Origin: Zea mays
Lineage: Eukaryota; Streptophyta; Magnoliopsida; Poales; Poaceae
DNA length: 64,000 bases
Reading direction: 5' to 3'
NCBI RefSeq assembly: GCF_902167145.1
Contig: NC_050101.1
Span: 111,009,789 to 111,073,788, forward strand
Every line of letters starts with the position of its first letter. The first letter of the stretch is position 1. The notes beneath the pieces were generated by a model. The model was not told the origin of the DNA and did no database searches. It worked only from the letters and a program-made list of their open reading frames with translations. Below, in pieces: positions 33,356 through 44,191 of this stretch. A program made the position numbers and the translations under genes.

Positions 33356-36300
33356 TTGTAGGTTTATGCATCCGAGGGATCAAGCTAGATTATCGACAGC
33401 AGATGCACAAACCACATGACGGGGGAGAAGAAGATGTTCACCTCCTACGTCAAGAACAAGGATTCCCAGGATACGATTATCTTTGGAGCTGGGAATCAAG
33501 GCAAGGTCAAGGGTTTGGGAAAGATAGCCATCACCAACGAGCACTCCATATCAAATGAATTTCTAGTAGAGTCGCTTGGTTACAACCTTCTGTCTGTAAG
33601 TCAATTGTGTTACATGGGTTACAATTGTCTTTTTACAAATGTTGATGTATCTGTCTTTAGAAGGACTGATGGTTCATTAGCTTTTAAGGGTGTATTAGAC
33701 GACAAACTCTACTTAGTTGATTTTTCGAAAGAGGAGGCCGATCTAGATGCATGCTTAATAGCTAAGACTAGTATGGGCTGGTTGTGGCATCGCCGTCTAG
33801 CACATGTTGGGATGAAGAACCTTCATAAACTTCTAAAGGGAGAACATGTGTTAGGACTAACCAATGTTTGTTTTGAGAAAGATAGACCTTATGCAGCTTG
33901 TCAGGCAGGGAAACAGGTGGGAAGCACTCATCACAACAAGAATGTGATGACAACATCAAGACCACTGGAGCTTCTTCACATGGACCTCTTCGGACCCGTT
34001 GCCTACCTTAGCATCGGGGGAAGTAAGTATGGTCTTGTAATTGTTGATGATTTTTCCTGCTTCACTTGGGTGTTCTTTTTGCAGGATAAATCAGAAACCC
34101 AAGGGACCCTAAAGCGCTTTCTAAGGAGGGCTCAAAACGAATTTGAGCTCAAGGTGAAAAGGATAAGAAGCAACAACGGGTCTGAGTTCAAGAATCTGCA
34201 AGTGGAAGAGTATCTTGAGGAAGAAGGCATCAAGCACGAGTTCTCCGCTCCCTACACACCACAGCAAAACGGTGTGGTAGAGAGGAAGAACAAGACACTT
34301 ATCGACATGGCGAGAACGATGCTTGGAGAATTCAAGACGCCCGAGCGGTTTTGGTCGGAAGCTGTGAACACAGCTTGCCACGCCACAAACCGGCTCTACC
34401 TACATCGCCTTCTCAAGAAGACCTCGTATGAACTCCTTACCGGTAACAAACCCAATGTTTCTTACTTTCGTGTATTTGGGATCAAATGTTACATTCTGGT
34501 GAAGAAAGGTAGACATTCTAAATTTGCTCCCAAGGCAGTAGAAGGGTTTTTACTAGGGTATGACTCAAATACAATGGCGTATAGAGTCTTCAACAAATCA
34601 TCGGGTTTGGTTGAAGTCTCTAGCGACGTTGTATTTGATGAGAGCAAGTTGATCTTGATGACATAGATGAAGATGATTTTCCGACGACCGCAATGCGCAC
34701 GATGGCGATAGGTGATGAGCGACCACAGGAACAACAAGAGCAAGATCAGCCATCTTCCTCTACAATGGTGCATCCTCCAACTCAAGACGGTGAACAGGTA
34801 CCTCAAGAAGAGGGACAGGATCAAGGGGGAGCACAGGAAGAACAAGTGATGGAGGAAGAAGCACCAAGTGCCCCTCCAACTCAAATCCGAGCAACGATCC
34901 AATGACATCACCCCGTTGACCAGATTCTGGGTGACATAAGCAAGGGAGTAACTACTCGCTCAAGATTAGCTAACTTCTGTGAGCATTACTCGTTTGTCTC
35001 TTCTATTGAGCCTTTCAGGGTAGAAGAGGCATTGCAGGATCCGGATTGGGTGTTAGCCATGCAGGAAGAGCTCAACAACTTCAAGAGAAATGAAGTTTGG
35101 AGCCTGGTGCCACGTCCCAAGCAAAATGTTGTGGGAACCAAGTGGGTGTTCCGCAACAAGCAAGACGAGCATGGGGTGGTGACAAGAAACAAGGCTCGAC
35201 TTGTGGCAAAAGGTTATGCCTAAGTCGCAGGTTTGGATTTCGAGGAGACTTTTGCTCCTGTGGCTAGGCTAGAGTCTATTCGAATTTTATTAGCCTATGC
35301 CGCTCACCACTCTTTCAGGTTGTTTCAAATGGACGTAAAGAGCGCTTTCCTCAACGGGCCAATCAAGGAGGAGGTATACGTGGAACAACCCCCTGGCTTT
35401 GAGGATGACAGGTACCCCGACCATGTGTTCAAGTTCTCTAAGGTGCTCCATGGACTTAAGCAAGCCCCAAGAGAATGGTATGAATGCCTTAGAGATTTCT
35501 TAATTGCTAATACTTTCAAGGTTGGGAAAGCTGATCCCACTCTTTTTACTAAGACTTGTGATGGTGATCTTTTTGTGTGCCAAATTTAGGTCGATGACAT
35601 AATATTTGGTTCTACTAATCAAAAGTCTTGTGAGGAGTTTAGCAGGGTGATGACACAAAAGTTCGAGATGTCAATGATGGGCGAGTTGACCTACTTCCTT
35701 GGGTTCCAAGTGAAGCAACTCAAGAACGGCACCTTCCTCTCCCAAACGAAGTATACTCAAGATCTTCTCACGAGGTTTGGGATGAAGGATGCCAAGCCCG
35801 CGAAGACACCGATGGGAACCGACAGGCATGTCAACCTCAACAAAGGTGGTAAGTTCGTTGATCAAAAGGCATACCGGTCTATGATAGGTTCCTTGCTTTA
35901 TTTATGTGCTAGTAGGCCGGACATTATGCTAAGTGTATGCATGTGTGCTAGATATCAATCCGACCCCAAGGAATGTCACCTTGTGGCCGTTAAGCGAATT
36001 CTTAGATATTTAGTTTCTACGCCTTGCTTCAGAATCTGGTATCCAAAGGGGTCTACCTTTGACTTGATTGGATACTCAGACTCCGATTATGCCGAGTGCA
36101 AGGTTGATAGGAAGAGCACATCAGGGACGTGCCAATTTCTAGGAAGGTCCCTGGTGTCCTGGAGTTCAAAGAAACAAACATTTGTTGCCCTATCCACCGC
36201 TGAGGCCGAGTATGTTGCCGTAGGACAGTGTTGCGCGCAACTACTTTGGATGAGGCAAACCCTCCGGGACTTTGGCTACAATCTGAGCAAAGTCCCACTC

Positions 36301-36540
36301 CTATGTGACAACGAGAGTGCAATCCGCATGGAGGATAATCCTGTTGAACACAGCCGCACTAAGCACATAGAGATCTGGCATCACTTCCTGAGAGACCACC
36401 AGCAAAAGGGAGATATCGAGGTGTACCATATTAACACCGAGAACCAGCTAGCCGATATCTTTACCAAGCCGTTGGATGAGAAAACTTTTTGCAGGTTGCG
36501 TAGTGAGTTAAATGTCTTAGATTCGCGTAACTTGGATTGA
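33356..36540 (+). pseudogene. pol: SireB pol (protease, integrase, reverse transcriptase, RNase H), multiply broken
   Basis: Copia order. Protease motif region at about 33395 reads D-S-R-C instead of the usual D-S-G-C, just after a TAG at 33386. GAG-pre-integrase zinc region (LWHRRLAHVGMKNLHKL, CQAGKQ) at about 33780-33920. Integrase core 33960-34340 with RSNNGSEF, where the usual second catalytic aspartate is asparagine. A frameshift near 34640, TGA at 34903, TAA at 35221. The reverse transcriptase N-terminal motif [12 protein letters not shown] is intact, but a TAG at 35587 replaces the tyrosine of the Y-V-D-D box. RNase H follows (35647-36540, with DSDYAECKVDRKSTSG) and ends normally. Several changes look like C-to-T or G-to-A. 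Inactive. Confidence 0.9.
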
Positions 36541-37325
36541 TTTATAGCATACATGTGTTCTATGCCTTTGATCATGTTACTTTATGCATTTACTACATGT
36601 GCTATCTATTTGTGGTGCTCAAGTTGTACAAGACCTCCCCGAACCTCTCAAGTGTATATGTGGATGATGCACATATTAAGGGGGAGATGTGCTACAACTT
36701 GCCCCTTTTAGACTAACCTGTATATTTGAGTACTCTTGATGTAGTCTTAAAGGTGAATTGAAAGGGAAAATGGACTTGGACGTTGCAAAGACTTCCACTG
36801 CACTCCGGTATTGGTGTATTTAATTCCAAGTTCATTCTTATGCTCTATTTGCCTTTTGCTCTTAATTGACATTTTTGGTGAGGCAATGGGGTTAGAGGGC
36901 CAAAAATGATTCCGTTTTGGTGCTTAATGCCAAAGGGGGAGAAATTAAGGCCAAAGCAAATGGATCAGCTACCACTCGTGAATTTCAAAAATAATAGAGT
37001 TAGAATTTTTTATTTGTCCAAAATGCTCTTATTACAAAATTTGGTCTCTTGTGGGGGAGAATATTGTGTATGGGAAAAAGGGGGAGTTTTTGGCACTTGA
37101 TCAATTTCATTCTTGGATTATCCCTCTTTGTGCCCAAACAAGTGTGTTTGACTTAGGGATAGGAAAATGAATTTGATTTGCAAAAACAAACCAAGTGGTG
37201 GCAAAGAATGATCCAAATATGTCAAATCTTGTGAAAAAAATGATTTGGTCCTCATTTGCATTGATGTTGCACTTATTTTGGTTGCTTTTTGATGTGTTGG
37301 CATAAATCACCAAAAAGGGGGAGAT
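36541..37325 (+). other. SireB 3' untranslated region with repeated polypurine tracts
   Basis: No frame of note. Purine-rich AAGGGGGAG-type tracts occur at 36678-36689, 36931-36946, 37051-37060, 37074-37086 and 37310-37325. The last abuts the 3' LTR and is the expected plus-strand primer. Multiple polypurine tracts are a described Sirevirus feature. Confidence 0.8.
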
Positions 37326-38650
37326 TGAAAGGGAAATGTTCCCTTGGGCCATTTCTATAATGTTTTGGTGATTAAGTGTCCAACACATAGTAAGCGAGTT
37401 GCTATGTGCCAAACAAGCAAGAAGTGCAAATCATATAACAAGGTATGTTTCTAGACTTAGTAATTGGTTTTTATATACTAATGTATTTGTCTAAGTGTTA
37501 GAAACAGAGCAGAGAAGAAAAGAAACGAATTGCAAAAGACTTGGTTGTGTGCAGCCAAAGTCTAGCTCGGCCTGGCACAGCGGACTGTCCGGTGGTGCAC
37601 CGGACAGTGTCTGGTGCGCCAGGCTGGTCTCCGGTGAAAATGCTGCTCTCGGGAATCGACGGCGGCGTAAGGCTATAATTCACCAGACCGTCCGGTGGTG
37701 CACCGAACTGTTCGGTGAGTCATCCGCGGCGAACTCATCGCCCTCAGGAAAAGCAAAGGGGCGACGTGGCTATAATTCACCGGACTGTCCGGTGAGCCAA
37801 CGGTCGCCTGCGCCAACGGTCGGCCGCTCAATCTTCGTGCGACACGTGGACTGCTCCAACGGTCAGCTGGTGCACCGGACTGTCCGATGCGCCAGTCAGC
37901 CCAGAGGAGCAACGGTCGGATATGCCAAATTTGGAAGGAGATCGCGCACCGGACCGTCTACAGGATATGTCCGGTGGCACACCGGACTGTCCGGTGCGCC
38001 ACTCGACAGAAGGAAGGAATTGCCGTCCAAGTTGGTCTCCAACGGCTCCTAGCTGCCTTAGGGCTATAAAAGGGACCCCTAGGCGCATGGAGGAGTCACC
38101 CAAGCATTCACTAAGTATTCTAAGGCATCCAGACTCTGCTCCCGCGCATTCGCTTTGTTGTGTTAGAGAATTGAGCTCCATTCGAGTCGCGAACTCCCTG
38201 TGTTGTCATTTGAGCTCGAGTCTTCACTTGTGTGCGTGGGTGTGCTGCGTATTTGAGTCTTGCGTGTGTTGCTTCTCCCAACCTTACTCTGTGCTTTCAT
38301 TGTGATCCTTGTTGTAAGGGCGAGAGACTCCAAGTTGTGGAGATTCCTCGCAAACGGGAAAATACTCTAAGGAAAATACCGTGGTATTCAAGTTGATCAT
38401 CGGATCACTTGAAAGGGGTAGAGTGCAACCCTCGTCCATTGGGACGCCACAACGTGAAAGTAGGCAAGTGTTACTTGGCCGAACCACGAGATAAAAATCG
38501 TGTGTCTTGTGTTGATCTCTCTGTGATTGTTTGTGTTCACAAGGACTCGCTTCAAGCTACTTAGCCGTACTAACCCCCATAACTAAGTTTGTGGATATTA
38601 GTATTTGATTTTTACAGGATCACCTACTCACCCCCCTCTAGGTACTCTCA
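37326..38650 (+). repeat. 3' LTR of SireB
   Basis: 1325 bp. It is 47 bp shorter than the 5' LTR. A 20-bp and a 21-bp loss inside the CGG-palindrome array plus a 6-C shorter C-run add up exactly to this difference. TATAAAA at 38065-38071. Confidence 0.95.
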
Positions 38651-39532
38651 GTAAGTCTTAATTATGTGGCTTCGAGACCTAATTTTAGTTAACTAATATT
38701 ACAGAATTTGCTAATGCTTTGTGGCATAATTGACAGTAGTTTGGGGAGGAAATGAATTTGAATGATGACTTACATCAATTATCTATTGGAAGTGTAACTG
38801 CCAAAAGCTATGGACGTTACGACGTCAATGGATATCGCTTTAGTTCAAGCATTTTCGAATCAAGTCATCCTATGGCCGCCACTCATAATAGTGGAGTCGT
38901 TACTATAGGGCAGCTGACATGGAAGGACACGAAGCCTGCTATTACAGGAAAATCAAAAATATAATCGAGATTACATTTGATGGAAATAAGCCTTTAGCGC
39001 TAGTTTTCTTTGAGTGTAAATGGTATGACCCAAAGTATTATAGGACCGAATTTGGAATGACACAAATCCAACCTGAAAAATTGCTTCAAGGACACAACAT
39101 GTATAACCTTGCCCATCAAGCAGACCGAGTTTATTTCTCGACATATCCATGCAAAAAGTTGTCTAAATGGAGGGTTGTGTACAAATGTAAATCCCCGCGA
39201 ATGTCTATACACTCATGGTGAGGACGAATATCAAATTGGTCACCTTGAGCAGGTTGATGAGGTGTTTCAAGAAGAAGAGTTGCCAACTAGTTTTCATATT
39301 GATCCTGCACCGGCATTAGATTTACTAGTTGCAGACGTTAACGACTTAACTTTTCCCGAGAGACGGAGAAGACAACCTGTTAGGAGAAAAGTTACATGGC
39401 GACCTCTGGATAGAAGAGAACAAATAGATCCTGATTTTGATGATATTTAACAAGTAAAGTTGTTTTGTTATTTCATTTGTTTCTATTTTTTAAGGATTAT
39501 GTCATTTTTTATGCACTAATGAATAATTTCTT

Positions 39533-39601
39533 ATTTTTGATATTTGCATTTAACGTGTTGATATTTGCATTTAACGTGTTGATATTTGCTAACTTGCATA
39601 G
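39533..39601 (+). other. Deletion junction in CACTA-1, followed by a 21-bp tandem duplication
   Basis: Sequence matching CACTA-2 at about 59050 joins sequence matching about 57006 across a run of T. GATATTTGCATTTAACGTGTT then appears twice (39539-39559 and 39560-39580), but only once in CACTA-2. Confidence 0.8.
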
Positions 39602-39742
39602 GTTACGCCCGAAGCGGGTGGTAGTGGGTCTGATCCCACTGCAGGGACTATATTTGTTGACTCCCTCTTCGCGTTCCCTCCTTCTGGTGGTGGTGGCGGC
39701 AGCGGTCAAAGCTCTAACCACCCAAGTGGTGGTTATCTCTAA
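39602..39742 (+). pseudogene. Orphan last exon of the tnpA-like gene in CACTA-1
   Basis: 141 bp, starting after a CATAG acceptor and ending TAA. It encodes VTPEAGGSGSDPTAGTIFVD and then a glycine/serine-rich tail (SGGGGGSGQSSNHPSGG). Same length and end as the CACTA-2 exon at 56819-56959. All upstream exons are deleted. Confidence 0.75.
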
Positions 39743-40400
39743 ACACTTGAATAATTAATTAGTAACTCGTTGACTCTATGTTTTTCGCGAACTAAACACT
39801 TGAACTAATGTCGTACTTTCTATTTGAAATGTTTGTGTAAACTATGTTGGTGGATGTTATGTTTGTAATGTGTGAATTGATTATGAATGCATTTGTTTGT
39901 AATGTGTCTGTTCTGTGTGATATATATGTTATGTGTGCAATTGTGCAAAAATAGTGACCTAATTTAGTGCTGGTTTTGTAGCAGTATAGGGTAATTCTCG
40001 TCGGCCCAGTTAATTCGCATTGGCTATGGTCGAACCGACGGGAATTAACAATTAATTCCCGTCGGCCCAGTAACTCCCGTCGGCCAGGATGGGCCGACGG
40101 GGATTAATCAGTAACTCCTGTCAGCCAGGTAGGGCCGACGGGGATTAATTAGTAACTCCCGTCGATTGGCCTGGCCGACGGGGATTAACAATAACTCCCG
40201 TCGGCTTGTAAGTAACCGACAGGGATTAATTATTCCCGTCAGCGGCCGACGGGAATAATCTTATCCCCGATATCTGACGCCTGTCGGCTTACAACCGATG
40301 GGAATAAGCCCTAAACCGATGGGAATTACTTATTCTCGTCGGTTTAAGGCTTATTCTCATCGGTTCCTGGTCGACGAGAATTAAGTATTTTCCTGTAGTA
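39743..40400 (+). repeat. 3' untranslated and subterminal repeat region of CACTA-1
   Basis: From about 40000 there are many direct and inverted copies of CCGACGGGAATTA-like motifs, with a decayed hairpin at about 40290-40376 and the terminus CCTGTAGTA at 40400. Subterminal motif arrays are the usual binding sites of CACTA tnpA-type proteins. Confidence 0.85.
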
Positions 40401-40403
40401 AAT

Positions 40404-41179
40404 CGAGGCCATGTGTCTCCATCTTACGTCTGCTTGACCACTATAGGACCTGCAGCCTTATGGCTGCTATAGTAGCTAGTTATAGTAGCTTTGGATTTGA
40501 AGTTATAGGATTATTTTCAATTATGCTTAATGTTTAATACTTTGAGTTGAAGTTATAGGATTTATAGATATATGTTTTGAAGTTATATGATTCTCTATGG
40601 GATGAAATATTTGTGTTGAACAAATATGTGATGTGTAATATTCCCTGACGAAATGAATTCATATGATGTGTTACTTGAGATGACGATTGTATGTCACAAA
40701 TGCTTCACCACATCACTTGCCACGTCAACATATTTTATGATAAAAATATTCGTCACAAATTCATTGCCACGTCAGCGGCCATCATACCCGAGTTTATGAT
40801 GAAATTCTTTGTCACAAAAAATTTGCCATGTCATCTGCCATGTCGCTTGCCACGTGATCAAATCTATGACAAATGTTTGTCATAAAGCTTTTGCCACGTC
40901 ATCACCATTAGCCATATGGCAACATATGGCAGTACAAATTGTGACGTTATTGGAGGCACTTATGAAGAAATAGAGTGTCATGAATTTAGTGACGAATCTA
41001 GTGTACGTCATAAATTTATGACGATTTTTTGATGATCGTCATTGTAGTCTATTTAACACGCACCTTTTGTGACGATGACCTTTTCGTCACAATGGCGTCA
41101 CCAAAACACAACTTGTGACAAATAAACACTAGTTAGTGATGTAATCATAATGTCACAGAAGGCCTAAAAGGTTGTAGTG
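40404..41179. other. Non-coding; probable degraded CACTA 3' end
   Basis: AT-rich with three TTGAAGTTATAGGAT-like repeats (about 40490-40590), then alternating GTCACAAA and TTGCCACGTCA motifs (about 40690-41160) and GGTTGTAGTG at 41170-41179, which reads CACTACAACC in reverse. This fits a CACTA terminus with a third type of subterminal motif. No matching left end or target duplication was found. Confidence 0.45.
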
Positions 41180-41259
41180 AAATCTCATTCGGGTTGACTT
41201 GTTTAGGGTTTACAATGTCTCAGGGGTTTTCGATTCGCAGCCATACATTCTTGAATCTT

Positions 41260-42335
41260 TTGCGTCATTTGGCAAAGAAACATTTTTCAGCACTCGGCAA
41301 AGACTTTGCGAAGTGTCGAAAAACACTCGGGAAAGAAAAGCACTCGGCAAATTAAAAATCACAAAAACCCCAAAAAAATAGCAAAACATTTTTTAAAATT
41401 CGGGGGACAACTCCCCTACCACTGTCATTGCCCTACGCATCGACTCTACCATTTTTTACCATTTTGAATCAAATTTATGTGTTTTGTGAATGTGAGATTC
41501 GAACTCGCAAACCTCTCATGCGTGCATAACCTCCTCTGTCACTACACTACTACAACAATTATGTTTATATTACGTTTTCATTCCTCATATATTGTAACAA
41601 ACTGAGAGTAATTTGATTATTTGAGGCACTAAATAAATTCAATTGAAAATATTGTCAACTATAGAGTTGCGTAACTTTTCAAGGTATACAACTTCTATTT
41701 TGATAGTTTCTACATCTGAGGCTCTTTACAAATTTTAAAATTCAAACATAGTTTTGCATGACAAGATGATTTCAAACCAAAACATTGTCAACTACAAAGT
41801 TTCATAACTCTTCAAGACCTACAACTTTATGTTGGTGGTTTTCCCTTTCGAGGTCATTTTCAAAATTTAAATTTTATTTTTTAAAATTCAGACGTAGTTT
41901 TCGTTGACAAGATGACTTCAAATGAAAACGTTGCCAACTACAAAATTCTATAACTTCCCAAGATCTACAAAGTTTATTTTGATTGTTTGGCATTTTGTTT
42001 ATCCCACATGGTGGTTCTAACATTATGCACAAATCTTATACATCTCTCTTGTAGTTTCATAAACTACTACGAGAGATATAGGGTTTATTAACAAATTTAC
42101 TTTTATTTTGTCATATGAAGAAATGATCAAAATATAAATTGTACATCTTGATGAGTCATACAAATTTGTAGTTGAAAACCTTTTCATTTAAATTAATTTA
42201 ACGCTTTAAAATATGATTTTTAAATTGTCTTTGTCTAATGTTGAAAAAAACACTCGGCAAAAAAATTCTTTACCGAGTGTTTTATTTTTGACACTCGGTA
42301 AAGTAGCTATTTGTCGAGTGTTAAAAAAACTACAT
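41260..42335. mobile_element. CACTA remnant with CACTCGGCAAAG motifs
   Basis: CACTCGGCAAAG and TTACCGAGTGTT motifs at both ends (41299-41350 and 42250-42322) flank an AT-rich non-coding middle with three diverged 'GACAAGATGACTTCAAA...GTCAACTACAAAGTT' blocks. This is typical of internally deleted maize-type CACTA elements. I could not define termini or target duplication. Confidence 0.6.
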
Positions 42336-42339
42336 GTTA

Positions 42340-42700
42340 TTTGTCCCCGAGCTGGTCTGCTGTAAGGTGGAGATCTGCACTGTCACACCGATCGCCGGTA
42401 CTACTGTAAAGTGGAGATCTGCACTGTCACACCACCGACCTGGTCTGCTGGCCCTAACCGATCGATCGCATGCACTAGGAAAGGCACGTACGGACACACA
42501 CTCGTTGCACGCGTTTGGTGCCGCCGGCCTGCCGCACATCCATGCACACTGTTGTATGCTGTAGCAGTCATGAGTCACCGCGGGTGGATCAGGTACAATC
42601 CCCGCTCGACCTTGAGAGCACCAGCTCGTGCATGTGCTCACACGCCATGCATGCCCAAGGAGCAATGACGCGTGCATGCATCAGAGAAATTGAAGGACAA
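42340..42700. other. GC-rich spacer with a local duplication
   Basis: CTGTAAGGTGGAGATCTGCA followed by CTGTCACACC is repeated 44-45 bp apart (42360-42388 and 42404-42433) and bracketed by two CTGGTCTGCTG copies. The remainder is non-repetitive with many GCATGC motifs. No supported gene. Confidence 0.6.
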
Positions 42701-42794
42701 AACTTAGACTTTGTTTGATTCCTTTAGTACAGGGACTAAAAATTAGTTGGAAGACTAAAGATTAGTCCCTAACTTGTTTGGTTCAAGTGACTAA

Positions 42795-43094
42795 GGCCTC
42801 GTTTGCTTTGGAATTACTAAATTTTAATCGCTTTTAGTCCCTAAAGAAGTAAACATGGTGACTAAAGTGTGGTGACTAAGCTTTAGTTATTTAGTCAACA
42901 AGGGGTGACTAAAAGGGACTAAAATAAGATTTTTACCTTATTTTCATAATAATTAATAGGGGTAATATAGTCATTATTCATAACAATTAATGCTCTTTAG
43001 TCTGGTTTAGTCACTAGAACCAAACGGGGTACTTTAGTGACTAAACTTTAGTCACTAAAATTTAGTCTAGTGACTAAAGTAATTAAACGGGGCC
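42795..43094 (-). mobile_element. Tourist-like MITE (300 bp)
   Basis: Termini GGCCTCGTTTGC and AAACGGGGCC, target duplication TAA (42792-42794 and 43095-43097). Orientation is opposite to the two copies on the right. Interior consists of TTTAGTCACTAAA-type motifs. Confidence 0.85.
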
Positions 43095-43300
43095 TAAAAG
43101 TATTCAAAACGCATTAAATGAATCATAAGAGGACCAAAATACCCCTTAACATTCTCCCGCTATTAGTGTACCTGAAATAAAAGATGAGCAAAACGTGGAA
43201 TTTATATGATTTAGTCCCTTCTAGTCACCCCTTGAAGGACTAGAGACTAAAACAGTTTAGTCCCTGTTTTAGTTCCACCGTTTGGCAATTTAGAGACTAA

Positions 43301-43952
43301 GATCTTGTTTGGTTCCTTTAGTCACTAGACTAAGGCCCTGTTTGGTTCCTTTAGTCATTAGACTAAATTTTAGTGACTAAAGTTTAGTCGCTAAAGTAAC
43401 TCGTTTGGTTACAGTGACTAAACCGAACTAAAGAGCATTAATTGTTGTGAATAATGACGGTTTTACCTCTATTAATGAATGAATATATGCTATAAGAAGA
43501 AAGTGGAGAGGATAAATAAGGTAAAAATACTACTTTAGTCCCTTTTAGTCACCCCTTGGTGACTAAAGAACTAAAATTTAGTCACCCCACTTTAGACACC
43601 ATGTTTGCTTCTTTAGCGACTAAAAGTGACTAAACTTTAGTCATTAAACTTTAGTCGCCCCAAACCAAACGGGGCCTAAACTTTAGTCAGTCGCTAAAGT
43701 ACCGCATTTGATTTCAGTGACTAAAACTGACTAAAGAGCATTAATTGCTGCAAATAATGACTGCATTATCCCTATTAATTAGTGGATGTTTGCTTCACGA
43801 AGAAAGAAGAAAGAGCATAATAAGGTAAAAATCATACTTTAGTCCCTTTTAGTCACCCTCTTAGTGACTAAAAAACTAAAGTTTAGTCACCATGTTTGCT
43901 TTTTTAAGACTAAAAGTGACTAAACTTTAGTCACCCCAAACCAAATGGAGCC
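43301..43952 (+). mobile_element. Tourist-like MITE, interrupted by another
   Basis: Ends GATCTTGTTTGG and CCAAATGGAGCC, target duplication TAA (43298-43300 and 43953-43955). After removing the inner element and one TAA it is about 306 bp. Confidence 0.8.
43334..43676 (+). mobile_element. Innermost Tourist-like MITE (343 bp)
   Basis: Ends GGCCCTGTTTGGTT and AACCAAACGGGGCC (with internal differences), target duplication TAA (43331-43333 and 43677-43679). It is the best-preserved copy. Confidence 0.87.
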
Positions 43953-44191
43953 TAAATGGGACTAAAATGGAGGGACTAATTTTAGTCCCTCAAACCAAAC
44001 GGGGCCTTCAACATATACATGTTATTTTGTCTAAGGAGCAACAACGTACAATTAACCATGCATGTAGAAGAGGGCAAAACTTAAACGTGTGGCTGGTCTT
44101 TCGTCACTTAACTTCTCTAGTATTAGCATACAAGATTAGGGCATGTTTGTTCAGCTTATAATCTGTACATATTACATAATCTAGATAGAAA

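Larger units (their letters stand above)
29558..38650 (+). mobile_element. SireB: Sirevirus-type copia retrotransposon (complete, inactive)
   Basis: 9093 bp with target duplication GTAAG at 29553-29557 and 38651-38655. LTRs 29558-30929 and 37326-38650, primer site ATTGGTATC next to the 5' LTR, gag 30980-33350, pol 33356-36540, and several polypurine tracts before the 3' LTR. Pol is broken by stops and a frameshift. No extra envelope-like frame was seen between pol and the 3' LTR. Confidence 0.95.
17613..39450 (+). pseudogene. tnpD-like CACTA transposase of CACTA-1, interrupted
   Basis: Starts MGDRRDWMYEGF at 17613. Coding pieces: 17613-18743, 18747-19434, 28653-29355, an exon at about 29434-29552, and 38740-39450. 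Domains in order: transposase-associated zinc domain (CPCNKCRN), Transposase_21 core (LAIDGF; FSGWSVHGRLTCPYC; LWELPYAKS), DUF4218-like region (28.7-29.3 kb) and DUF4216-like region (FECKWYDPKYY). Lesions relative to CACTA-2: TAA at 18744 for a glutamine codon, a 1-nt deletion near 19361, a 2-nt insertion near 38905, a 1-nt insertion near 39187, aspartate replaced in VHGFMAY (D to G) and HNINVMH (D to N), and two retroelement insertions. It cannot make active transposase. Confidence 0.85.
16779..40400 (+). mobile_element. CACTA-1: decayed En/Spm-type DNA transposon hosting retroelements
   Basis: Collinear with CACTA-2 (inverted, 56112-63733). Segments: 16779-19434 (5' region, tnpD-like part 1), 28653-29557 (part 2) and 38656-40400 (part 3, last tnpA-like exon, 3' subterminal repeats). 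The 3' end reads CCTGTAGTA, i.e. TACTACAGG, a one-base change from CACTACAGG. The 5' terminus, about 130 bp in CACTA-2, is cut off by SireA. Interrupted by the Tekay-derived element and SireB. tnpA-like exons other than the last are deleted. Confidence 0.88.
42707..44006. mobile_element. Outer Tourist-like MITE hosting three further MITEs
   Basis: Left end GACTTTGTTTGATTCC, right end AACCAAACGGGGCC (imperfect inverted repeats). Its body is interrupted at 42795-43094 and 43301-43952. A partial relative without those insertions occurs at 48088-48317. Flanks are TTA and TTC, so its own target duplication is weak. Confidence 0.65.

Noticed and set aside
36541..37325. Search for an envelope-like gene downstream of SireB pol
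   Set aside because: No frame of meaningful length. Only polypurine tracts and untranslated sequence.
40439..41179. Possible complete CACTA element from CACTATAGGACC to GGTTGTAGTG
   Set aside because: Flanks (GAC and AAA) do not match and the termini agree in only a few bases. I kept only a degraded 3' end.
42330..42677. 115-codon minus-strand and 76- to 85-codon plus-strand frames
   Set aside because: They overlap each other over a local duplication; no domain or splice context.
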